From positions 2,852,001-2,916,000 of the forward strand of contig JAYKKR010000001.1 in the NCBI GenBank assembly GCA_036971615.1: 64,000 nt of DNA. The letters run 5' to 3'. Source of the DNA: Amyloporia xantha. Taxonomy: Eukaryota > Basidiomycota > Agaricomycetes > Polyporales > Adustoporiaceae. A program made the position numbers and the translations under genes. Every line of letters begins with the position of its first letter. Within the stretch, counting starts at the first letter, position 1. Below, one piece after another: positions 54,840 through 64,000 of this stretch. Below the pieces are notes generated by a model. That model saw only the letters and a program-made list of their open reading frames with translations. It ran no database searches and was not told the origin of the DNA.

Positions 54840-55611
54840 TCACATTAACAGGCCTCCAGGTATTTGACTGACGAAAATTGGAACTGCCTCCCGTAAGATT
54901 TTAGAAGTAGCTTGAACAAGGATCTCCCATTCGGTCTTGTGCAGTCTCTCTTCGAGCGCCTCGAGAGGTTCACCCTTGATGATCTCGACCTCCTTCACTA
55001 GCACAGGTTCGCCGCGATCGACTTCTTTCACTACCCGATGAACCATCACCCCGGTATGGGTGATCTCCCCCTTTTGGAAGGCTTCATACGCTCTCTCGAT
55101 AGCGCTCGCGCCGTCGAATGCACCTGGGAGGGCAGGATGCAGGTTGATCACCGGGATCGACTTTGCCACCTTTTCTTCGCCTTCCAGAACTCGATCGCCA
55201 TTCACCACGTCTAGGAATCCGTCACCCATAATATGCATCCAACCAGCTAGGACGACCAGGTCTGGCTTCTCCCTTATGACGAGCCTAGCCACCTCGACAT
55301 CATAGTCGTCTCGCGTTTTGCCAGGGTTCGCTTTCAGAAACGGCTGGAGGGCAATGTACGCGGTGCGAATGGGAGGATTTGCTTGCGCTGCACGAGTTAG
55401 ACCGTATGCCGCTTTCCGGTTGGATAGCACGAGGGTAATGCGAGTGTTTGGGAGGGAGGGAGTATTCTGAGCATCGATGAGGGCTTGAAGATTGGTACCT
55501 GGGGAATGGTGTCAACTGTGCGGCTGGTTTGAATTAAAATAGAGTATACGGACCTGAACCTGAGATGAGAACGACTATGCGTCTCTGCCCTGGAGGGCCC
55601 GCATCCGACAT
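54840..55611 (-). CDS. ADE8: Phosphoribosylglycinamide formyltransferase (GAR transformylase)
   Basis: Two exons, 55611-55554 and 55498-54840 (717 nt, 238 aa), joined in frame at ISGSG-TNLQALIDAQ, the conserved phosphate-binding start. Further motifs: LVLSNRKAAYGLTRA, PDLVVLAGWMHIMGDGFLD, the catalytic region NLHPALPGAFDG (His) and GVMVHRVVKEVDRGEPV (Asp). Length fits monofunctional fungal enzymes. It transfers a formyl group from 10-formyltetrahydrofolate to glycinamide ribonucleotide, step three of purine synthesis, in the cytosol. It is divergent from the membrane-protein gene at 56276. The Ile/Val/Leu stretch near the start is the first beta strand, not a signal peptide. Confidence 0.92.
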
Positions 55612-56275
55612 GAAGACAAGATGGGCTTCTTCCTCTCTAGAGTAAGTAGGTGCCGAAATGATTTCCTTCCTGCCACGTGCCGACACGAAAATCAATTAAT
55701 TTGCTGAAATTGATGGAGGCGCCGGACCGTCAGGGTTCGCGCCAGGGTCGGGTGATATGTCTTTGCATGCGCGCGCCGACGATGTCGAGTGGCCGGCCAT
55801 GCACCGTGGGTGACCTCTGTCAATGTTACCATCTTCACGGACCACTCATCCTGCAGCATGCTATCAGAAGAAGCCGTAAGTATCAGCATCAGAGATAGAT
55901 CCAGGTTGCGATGTTCAGAGGATAGACGCTTGTGTCCTGGAATTCCCTCTTCTTCCATTCCTCCATCCCCTTGTCGTCAAGGCTAAGTGGACAGGCGTAG
56001 TGCAGGGCCCTACTCACTTTCTCCGTTCATGTTCTTCTACGGTGCAGATCTTCATTTCCTGCCTGCCTGAGCCCAAGGCTTGACGACGTCACGTCCTTTT
56101 TCTGGTGCTGAGCCTGTGGACCGGACTTGGTTGCTCTCCAACGCTGTGATTGTATCTCAGCCCCTCTGGATCTCGCAGTGCTTCCTCAGCCGGACTGACT
56201 CGGCCTGCGCATACAAGCCAGCTGGTCTTTCTCTCTTTTGAATTTCTTTTTTTCCGGACGTACACACAACTGCAC
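55612..56275. promoter_or_regulatory. Divergent promoter between ADE8 and the membrane-protein gene
   Basis: 664 bp with no supported ORF. Pyrimidine-rich stretches (about 56225-56255) precede the ATG at 56276. Confidence 0.4.
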
Positions 56276-58903
56276 ATGGCTGGGGTAGCAGCCGCATTCC
56301 ACAGCTTGAGCGCAGACAATACTGTGAGTAGAGATCGTTCTCGCTTCAGCAATGTCTGGCCGTTAACTTGATTCTTGCAGGTCCAATACATCCTCGCTGA
56401 TGTCCCATTTTTTGCCACAGGTATACTGTCCTTAGGCGTGTTCACTTTCTTTGTCTTCATGAAACGTGCAGACAGGTAAGTCTCAGAATACTCGTTTACG
56501 CCATGACATGTTGACCGACCCCACAAGTCTCATATTCTGTCTCCATATGGCGGTGGTTGTCGCCTTCGTTTCCTCCATCCTTGACCTCGTCCAGATGCTC
56601 ATCCGAGGCTCCTTTGCGGTCGACAAAGACCTTGGACTGACTTCGGTCTCTGGGTTAATCATCGCACGTGAAGTGGGCTATTCCCTCTCGTTTGGATTAC
56701 GCTTCCTCTTCTTCTGGGGCTTTGTCGCCCGTCCTCCACCCGGCGAGGTCCTTTCCAGCAGCAACACGAAGCACAACGGTAGCTGGGGCCGCTGGGGCGT
56801 ATTCGGCATTATACTGGAGATGTTCACGTTGACTTTGACTCTGGTCGATCCTGTCCTTCAGATCTTGTATAGAAACATCAGTTCACTTCGACGGATCGGT
56901 CCTGTGTACGAAGTGGATTCCGCCATTCAAATCCTGCTTTCCGTGGTATTCATTTTGAAGCTACTTCTCAATTGTTGGGCAAAGATGCTGTCGAACACAG
57001 ACTCAGTGCCGACGGGGAGAACATTAGTTAGATATGTCGCCGTTATTGCCGCTCTTGTGCTCAGCGCCGTAATAGGCACCATCGATATCTTTATGTGTGA
57101 GTCTTCTTCAATAATTACAATTCAACATTGCTAAAAGTCACTCTGTCTTCGCAGTCGAGTTCACGGAAACAGTCCTTGGACGATTCTTGCAGGCTGTTGA
57201 ATTGTATATTCTCGTCGTTTATATGCTCACCGCCACCTTCTACGATCTGCGCCGCCCATCGTGGTGGTCCAAGCCGGAGACATCACCAGGTGACCAGAAA
57301 TCCTCGTTCCGCGACCATGCACGCCTAAACTCCGCAGATCAACCTATCCACATAACTGGCCCTGTGATATCGTCGCCAGACTTGTTTTCGGTTGTAGGTC
57401 GGGATTTAAACAGCGGTGGACGGCGACCGTCAATACGGGGCCAAGGATCTGCCGCCTCGCGACTCTCTTCGTGGCACTATATCCGCAGGATTTCGGATAT
57501 CATATCCGGCCGTGTTGTCGTGTCTGCGGAAATGGACAAGGATCCCATATGGAGCCAGGATAAGGCTGAAATGGGTTTCTCCCCGGACGATCGTACCAGT
57601 GGTGGCGGGCCTCGTGATTCCGCCATCGACCTTGTGTCCACCAAGTCATTCAACCAAAGCATCACGCAGGATCCACGGACTTCGACCTGGCAGGATCCCG
57701 TCTATACAACGGTGATAAAGCCTTCCGATACTTCCACACAGCCGTTGTTCTCTGGCGTTGTACGATATCTCAATCAGCCATACCAGAAAGTCCCAGATCC
57801 GATGCAAACCTCGAATTTACCCAAGTTGTCGATCCCTGCTCCTACGTATACTCGCAAGGCACCCTCAGATCCCCTCTATGCCCCTCCATCCCCTTCCGTG
57901 TATGAATCGCCTACAAACGAGACTCGCATCTCTGGCGTGGACGATATCATTCGCGACATCGCCAGTTACGACAATCAGTCTCTCCGCCCGTCAGTGAACG
58001 CTGACGCGGGGCGCCCGCGTTCGTCGCGTATCTCATACCTGATGCGCCAGCAGGCAGAGCTGGACAAGTCGATAGCCGCACTGCGGCTGCTTTCGCCGGA
58101 ACCACTCGGCGCCGAGGAAGGGATAACCCCGACCTCTAGTCCCGATCAGGGTGATACGAGGAGCGTCGCTCTGACGCGTTCTCAAAGCGACTTCTCTCTC
58201 AGCAGTTTCCCCGCGCCACCATGGGGGCGAGGGAGTACCGGAAGTGAGGCCACCACCCCCCCTCCCGTGCCCACCCTCGAAGAAGTGAATGCAAACGCTG
58301 TGAGGGAGCAAATCAATGTGGAGAACTCGTCTAGTATTGTGCCACCAGCATCGTCAATGACAGTCACTGTAACAGACGAGTATGGGCAGTACAATATCGA
58401 GAGTACATACCCAGGAGTAGACGTGGAGACTGCTTTGCTCAGCAGCAGGAGCCGTGTAAACTCTGGAGGAACCCAGTATGAGATCACATCTTTCATAGGC
58501 GGTAAGTGCGATAAATAAGGCTGTCACTAACCACGACCATCTAACATTAAATGTCCTTACAGGGCTGACCCGGCGGGATGAGAACGAGCCTAGCTCTTTC
58601 TCCTCATTATCTGTTCTCAGTTCTCCGGATGATGGACAGCCTAACCCTCGCAGATTAGTCGGACGGCAGGCTCCCGCAGACAGCTCTAGGCGTTCCGGGT
58701 CAATCCAGCGTTCGAGTGGGACGGATGAAGTGGTCATAAGCCCCGAGAGCTTTGAACGAACGGTCTCCGAAGCTGGATCACCTCCAAGACGAGCCTTCGT
58801 GACTGCCGACAGCCGCTTCAATAGACCCGTTGGTCTACCTCCGCGGCCTCGGTTGGTATCGAAAGATCCACTCACTCCTGTCTCTGAGGCCCCGTCGAGT
58901 TGA
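56276..58903 (+). CDS. Seven-membrane-segment protein with long Ser/Pro-rich cytoplasmic tail
   Basis: ATG 56276 (MAGVAAAFHSL). Short introns follow near 56324, 56475 and 57096 (the last joining DIFM-FEFTETVLG) and 58501. Seven hydrophobic segments are visible: VPFFATGILSLGVFTFFVF, FCLHMAVVVAFVSSILDL, REVGYSLSFGLRFLFFWGFV, GVFGIILEMFTLTLTLVD, IQILLSVVFILKLLLNCW, VAVIAALVLSAVIGTIDIF and LYILVVYMLTATFYDL, within about the first 260 residues. The remaining ~500 residues are Ser/Pro/Thr-rich and probably cytoplasmic, ending LTPVSEAPSS at 58903. The layout is GPCR-like, but I do not recognise a named receptor family, so ligand and partner are unknown. Confidence 0.75.
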
Positions 58904-59290
58904 TCGCTGCTTTCTTTTCGAAATGCGTGACATACGCCACTGCAAGGCCGGATTTTCTCAAGAGCAGTGCTGGTCGATATTGGACTTTCGTATTCTAACA
59001 TTGCGCTATCTTTATATTTCTGTACAAGGACTATCCTATGTAGCTGGTACTATTCCAGTAGCGCGCCTCTTCGTCTTTCCTCGCGCTCTCTGTCATTTTT
59101 TTCTCGCCAGAATGATCCCTGCTCTGTTGAAATCGCATGAAAACATACGCGTACACTCCCAGAAGCCGGATAGCGTATAATTCAACTTTGTACTTGTAGT
59201 CTTTAGTTCCCTAAAATCGAAGCCTCGACACGAACACGCGTCGTGGTTCACGATCCGCGTGACACGTATCCGCATGACGTCACGCGTCAG

Positions 59291-59296
59291 TATATA
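59291..59296 (+). promoter_or_regulatory. TATA box of the DnaJ gene
   Basis: TATATA about 55 nt upstream of ATG 59351. Confidence 0.5.
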
Positions 59297-59350
59297 GAGC
59301 CATCGTACTTTAGACTCTGCGCCGCAAGTGCACCATCCCTTTTGCTCACC

Positions 59351-60228
59351 ATGTCCACGTTCCCCGACTACTACGAGCTGCTCGGTGTGTCGCCAACGGC
59401 AACAGCAGAGGAAATCAGACATGCTTACAAGATACAGTCTCTCAAGTGTGTTCTTCGCCTGTCATGGAAAGACGTCTGTCTCTAATTCCTGCAGTTGTGC
59501 AGAACCCATCCTGACAGGTTGGCTAATGCTCCTCCGGCTGAGAAGAAGGCCGCAACAGAGCGCTTTCAGGTGCATCATATTCAGGCTCTTGAGATGAATC
59601 ATTGCTGACTTTGACACAGGCCGTAGCAGATGCATACTATGTCCTCTCTGATTCGACCAGAAGGAGAGAGTACGACTCACTGTACACATCCCGCCGACCC
59701 CAAGAAAAGACTGGTGAACCAAGTGCCTCCGCCAACTGGTTCTCCGCGTTTGCGAACATGTTTGGAGCGAGTACTGCAGGCGCTGGTGGCGCAGATTCGC
59801 CTGCTGGGGCGGCTGGGGAGAGGCCAGATGCAAACAATGTCTTCGCTGATGTCTTTGAAGAGGTTTGCTGCAAGTTTCGCATTTGTCTTGCTTCATACTA
59901 ACGTTGTTGACAGCTTCTGAGACCAGAAGTGGAGCGACATGCACCATGGTGGGCCTGGTTCGGTGCCATTTGCGGTGCAGGCCTCGGTTTTATCATTGCC
60001 AATATACCCGGGCTGATGTTTGGGGCCTATGCCGGTAATCGTCTGGGAGCGGTGAGAGACGCTAAAGGGAAGAGTGTCGCTGCTGTCTTCACCCAGCTCG
60101 GAGGCAGTCAGAAAGCAGAGGTAATTCGTGGACTCTCTTTAGGAAGCCTTAGCTGATCGGTTCTTTTTGACTAGATCCTACGTGCCTTGGCTGCAAAGGT
60201 ACTCGGCGCTGCTGCCGGTTCGTTTTGA
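59351..60228 (+). CDS. Small DnaJ-domain protein with C-terminal glycine-zipper segment
   Basis: ATG 59351 (MSTFPDYYELLGVSPTATAE). The J domain is completed across an intron that restores the HPD motif (QSLK-THPDRLANAPPAEKK), followed by AVADAYYVLSDSTRRREYD. A Ser/Ala/Gly linker is next, with FADVFEE, then a C-terminal hydrophobic Gly-rich segment (WFGAICGAGLGFIIANIP, GAYAGNRLGAVRDAKG), ending AAKVLGAAAGSF at 60228. J proteins stimulate Hsp70 ATPase through HPD. The Gly-rich segment suggests membrane attachment, as in other fungal J proteins of this build. Exact compartment unknown. Confidence 0.8.
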
Positions 60229-60551
60229 GTCTGACTTGTTGTGCACTTACTGTATATTCGCCCTATCCCATCGTTGCCTGCCTTTTGATACCTATATCAT
60301 TCCATGAATTGTAACATGATACTTTGTTGGAAGCCTTGTACGGAGCATATATAAGGATCGCTGGAGATGTGATCGTCGTGTGCAGTCCTGCCAAATCCGG
60401 ACATTGTCATATGCACCTCGAGGCGCGATCGGGAGCGTGTCTTGATACCCGAGCTGGCATCCCGTTCCTCTCAAAATCAACAAAGCCTTTTTGACTTTAT
60501 ATCTCAAGATTCTCAGCATAAGAGCTCTCTGGGGAAACATATGCCATTAGG
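60229..60551. other. Intergenic region
   Basis: No gene is supported. It carries the DnaJ 3' end and the promoter of the next gene; TATATAA lies near 60349. Confidence 0.4.
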
Positions 60552-62356
60552 ATGGTGGACCTCAGCAATCTACGCAGAAATCGGCGCCTGTCAAGCCGGG
60601 GAGCAGCTCTCCAAGGTGAATATCATGTCTTCGTCGCGGCGGGAGGCGGCGGTATGCAGAAGTAAAATTTGCACTGATCTCATATAACAATCTTCTATGA
60701 CTAGCTTCGCGAAGGGCCACGAGCGTGCCGGCGAGCAGCTCTAATAAACAGCGAGAATGGCTCGGTGAGTCTACTTCAATCATGGTACCTTGCATTGGGG
60801 AGTATAAACGATTGGACAGCGTCTGCTACAATAATGACAGCTGCCAAAGGCAGTGAGTATCTCACCATGTTGTCTCAGATACTGGCTTGACGCGCGCGTT
60901 GGTTAACGGAGAGACTTGTTAGATCCTTCCGCCTTGCCAACACTAGGCGAGATATCTCAAACATCGGGCTCGCGAGTATTGCGCCAACGTCATTGTGAGT
61001 TCTCTTCGGCTGATTTCAAGCTGCGATTGAGCTTCTTCCAGCGCAAATGACTCCTGGGTCAAGTCAGACAGGTGCACTTTCACCGCAAACGCCTCGCACG
61101 CCGAGGCCAAGGTCGAAGAGAAATACAGAAAATGAGCGGAAAATCGAAGCCTCTGCAGCACGACCGGGGCGTAAACGTGCGCGTACCACGTCTCCTTCGC
61201 CGAACTCCACGCAGAATGTCGCGCCTTCGAGAGCTGGTAAGAGCACAGCGCAGCGGGACATCGGACTATTGACCCCTGCGCCCTCCTCACAAAGTCGGTC
61301 TGTGTCAAACCTTTCGGGAACAAGCAGGAGGCCTGTATCCGGTGCCCACGCAGCCGCAAGAACAAAGGGCAAGGGGAAAGAGAAAGCTCTATCTCGCGCG
61401 GAAGACGAAGAGTCGGACTGTGATAATACGAGCGTGAGCTCTAAAGCGGAGTCGAGCAGACCGACCAAGCGCCGCCGTTTGGGGTCACCCTCTGCATCTG
61501 CGGACACTGTATTCGAGTCTTTTGCACTGACACATTCTGCGAACGATTCTCGGATGGTCATCGTGGACGAAGAAGACGACGAGGAGAGTCTGGAGCGCGA
61601 TTCTAGCTTCCACTTGCTGGATATACCTGAAGTCGCTATGTTGCCTTGGGTCCCTGCCGATCCCTCATCTCCTGTATGTAATGCGCCGAAATCGGCGAGC
61701 ATGTATGTTCCACCCGGCATATCACAGCTAATCGAGGGTACGTAGGACATCACGCCGCATGGGCCAATTGCTGACTGCTCGGTTATGTTATGCATTGGTT
61801 GCAGGCATGAAACATGCACTGAATTTGGAGAGCAAGGCCCGGCGTAAAGCGGAGGACCTCTACGCCGAGGAAGTGCAAAGACGCGTAGAGGCAGAGCGCG
61901 CCGCGACTGCCCTCGCGGAACAGAACATGGTGCTCGACGCAGAGACGCGCGTCTGGGCGAGGGCTGCGGCGGAGACCTTCGCGATGACGATAGCGTCGCA
62001 GATGTCTCAGTCCCAGACTGAGTTCGACTGGGGCGGTACCTCGCAGGAATCCGCGACGAGCACTGCGGTGGACCCTGATCTTTCACAGAACCCGACGATG
62101 TCGCAGCCGGATAGCACATTGCCGGCGGATCCGAAGGGCAAGGGCCGCATGCTGGCTCATCAGCTGAAGGGTCCTGCGGGTGCAGGTGAGGCTAGTGTGG
62201 GGTCATCAAACGTCCTTGAGCGTGCGGCGGGTCAGTACTGGTCGTTTTGACGTGTCGGCCCATGCCATGTCCTCATGTCTTGACTTTATTGTAGCGGTGC
62301 AGGAGTTCTTCCAACAGATGTGGCCATTACCTACGCGGGACGCTCCAGAGCTCTAA
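60552..62356 (+). CDS. Basic, Ser-rich protein with C-terminal coiled coil, unknown function
   Basis: ATG 60552 (MVDLSNLRRNRRLSSRG). Short exons join as ASRRATSVPASSSNKQREWL, then NPSALPTLGEISQTSGSRVL, then QMTPGSSQTGALSPQTPRTP. The main exon (61047-61739) is rich in SP/TP sites and basic clusters (RPGRKRARTTSPSP, RPTKRRRLGSPSA) with an acidic stretch (VDEEDDEESLERD). After an intron comes a heptad-like helix (LNLESKARRKAEDLYAEEVQ). The last exon ends QQMWPLPTRDAPEL at 62356. All joins are in frame. The nuclear-localisation-like clusters suggest a nuclear, cell-cycle-regulated protein, but no family is recognised. Confidence 0.65.
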
Positions 62357-62947
62357 TTCGACTTCTGCATTCCTCTTTGAAGAAGTCCACCTTGATTCTG
62401 TCGGTTGGACAACACCTAAAAGTACATTTCCCTGGTCATTCTTCCTACATATAATAATACCCGCTCAGCATTGCGCACAATACAAGATGTATTTTATGGA
62501 TGGATACAGATGCAGATCAATTGTCATTTTATACGAATATTGATACTATACGAATATTGATACCAATAGTTTGTGTTCATAGCCAGCCAAAACAACCAAG
62601 ATAAATGGAGCCAAGGAAAGGTATCGGGGACCGTTATCTCGATGAACACACATGAAAATATCCTTGGGATACACGATTACGTTACGCATTAAGTAGATGA
62701 AATAAAGAATAAGGCTTCGTGATAGGTATACACGCGCTCGGCAGTGAAAGGAAGAGGAATGGCGACGGTCTTTGGATATAGCACATTTGATTTCGATGGA
62801 TATGATGCAACAGGTATTCCTTGATAGCTTTCGTGATGATTTGTGCAGGAGACGGAATCGGTAAAGGCCCCAGAAGATGCGAGAAATGGAAATATGCATT
62901 TTTATCTCCCGCCCTGTGCATGCGCAGATGAAACAGGGTCGGAAGTG
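62357..62947. other. Convergent intergenic region
   Basis: AT-rich, with no supported gene; 3' ends of two converging genes. Confidence 0.4.
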
Positions 62948-64000
62948 TTAGTGCCAAAGCTCCCCAACTTGGCACTCGTCTATTGTGGGAACGTCAGCGC
63001 TGGCGTCTTCGGCAGTTCGGAGAGCTGCGTAGTCGTTCAGAGCGCCCGCGCCGTTCGCCATTGCCAGCGTTAACGCAGCAATGGCCTTTTCCGAGCGAGA
63101 GGCAGACGACGGCAGGTGCAGTGATTTGCTACTCGGATGTGGATCCATTGTGAAAGTGAATGGAGCAGAAGTGAACGGTGGCGGGTCATTGGGCTGGGAC
63201 AGTGGTCGAGAAAGCGGCAAGGACACGAGAGACGAGTTAGTGGAACTCGTGTATGTATGCGTCAGTGCGGGTGTGAATAAGGCGCCAGATTGCCGCAGGG
63301 CACCCTCGGGTTCCAACGGGGATAGATCTTCGTCATCGGAAGAGTATGCAGATGCGCCCGCGGAGGTAACAACGGGTGAGGAGCAGCGTTCGCTGCCTTC
63401 CGCGCTGGTCACGGGCGAGGGATGGACTGCGATTTCGGGCAGGTCGACATCCATCATTCCCATCGAGAGCGCGCGCCTCTTGTGAGAAGGACTCCGGATA
63501 TGGAAGTACGCCGATCCTGACGCAATGTCACCTGAGACAATCTCGACGTCGTCCTCATCATTCTCGGGAGCTGCGGCGTCGGTACCGGCGATGGAGCATG
63601 CGTTCTCATGATCATGCGGCATCGAGCGTCGCCAGTGTCTGCGCTGGGGATCGCGGTCGCGCACGTGTGGCGGGCTTGCGGACGAGCGCGACCTTGAATT
63701 CTCCCAGTCACGCATACGCCGCACCAGCCCCTCTCCGCCTTCCGCCACACTGCGCTGTAGCTCCCAGAACGCGTGAGAGCGCATCTGGTCTAGCTCTCCC
63801 GATGAGATTAGTTCCTCATCGTGGAACGGGGCGGGATTCGGGCGGGAATGTGTATGATGCGATGCGCGACGCTGTTTTCTGCGACTCCGCTCCGGGAAGA
63901 GATCGAACGCCGCAGATGTAGACGGGAGGCTTGACATGGGTGGCAGAGTGGACGTTGGCTCCTCCGGGTAGACGGAATCAAAGGAAGGGGTAAAGAGCTC
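62948..64000 (-). CDS. Ser-rich protein of unknown function (partial, runs off right edge)
   Basis: The minus-strand frame is open from the right edge to the stop at 62948. The first Met in the window is at 63937 (MSSLPSTSAAFDLFPERS), but 21 further in-frame codons precede it, so the true start is probably outside. Visible features: a basic RSRRKQRRASHH, SSGELDQMRSHAFWELQRSV, acidic APENDEDDVEIVSGD, many SP sites, and a C-terminal helix KAIAALTLAMANGAGALNDY, ending VGELWH. No known domain. Confidence 0.65.
   Translation of the reverse strand, partial: ELFTPSFDSVYPEEPTSTLPPMSSLPSTSAAFDLFPERSRRKQRRASHHTHSRPNPAPFHDEELISSGELDQMRSHAFWELQRSVAEGGEGLVRRMRDWENSRSRSSASPPHVRDRDPQRRHWRRSMPHDHENACSIAGTDAAAPENDEDDVEIVSGDIASGSAYFHIRSPSHKRRALSMGMMDVDLPEIAVHPSPVTSAEGSERCSSPVVTSAGASAYSSDDEDLSPLEPEGALRQSGALFTPALTHTYTSSTNSSLVSLPLSRPLSQPNDPPPFTSAPFTFTMDPHPSSKSLHLPSSASRSEKAIAALTLAMANGAGALNDYAALRTAEDASADVPTIDECQVGELWH

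Overview
The window is nuclear DNA of a filamentous basidiomycete, most likely an Agaricomycete. Evidence: introns of about 45-60 nt with GT(A/G)AGT donors in almost every gene, a KDZ-type transposase, a TET/JBP dioxygenase, large Ty3/gypsy elements, and ordinary fungal metabolic genes. It has a host flank at each end (about 1-3600 and 51000-64000) around some 47 kb of nested mobile DNA.

Left flank: a proline-rich gene runs off the left edge (minus strand). Divergent from it is an intact six-exon gene of an uncharacterised basidiomycete family (1318-3560). Right flank: a cytochrome b2-type L-lactate dehydrogenase (CYB2-like), a GAR transformylase (ADE8), a seven-membrane-segment protein with a long Ser/Pro-rich tail, a small DnaJ protein, a basic/coiled-coil nuclear-type protein, and a Ser-rich gene running off the right edge.

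Mobile core: the oldest layer is a Ty3/gypsy element C (minus strand, 5' LTR 48947-49518), whose polyprotein is cut in four places. (1) A 2.98-kb TIR element (44366-47345) sits in gag. (2) Full-length gypsy element B (31740-44071, minus; LTRs about 99.6% identical; TSD GCGC) sits between gag and protease. (3) An 18.3-kb DNA transposon (11184-29471; 9-bp TSD TGCCCACGC) sits between RNase H and integrase. (4) Element A (3961-10875, plus), a 5'-truncated relative of B, sits in the integrase. Removing B, or the 18.3-kb element, with one TSD copy makes C's reading frame continuous, which fixes the boundaries exactly.

The 18.3-kb element is the most striking object. Its terminal inverted repeats contain 87-bp subterminal arrays. 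It carries six genes in strictly alternating orientation (-,+,-,+,-,+): a small protein, a nine-exon KDZ transposase with a CxC2-type cysteine cluster, an intact TET/JBP 2-oxoglutarate/Fe(II) dioxygenase, an HMG-like/proline-rich protein, a Zn2Cys6-like/coiled-coil protein, and a Ser/Pro-repeat protein. A TET/JBP link to KDZ transposons is known in fungi; this complete, precisely bounded cargo element is the best candidate for an under-described system here.

A second candidate is in elements A and B. Both carry, downstream of integrase and on the opposite strand, a spliced five-exon gene for a cysteine-cluster/coiled-coil protein with its own TATA box. Pol and LTRs of A and B are nearly identical, but these antisense genes have diverged strongly.
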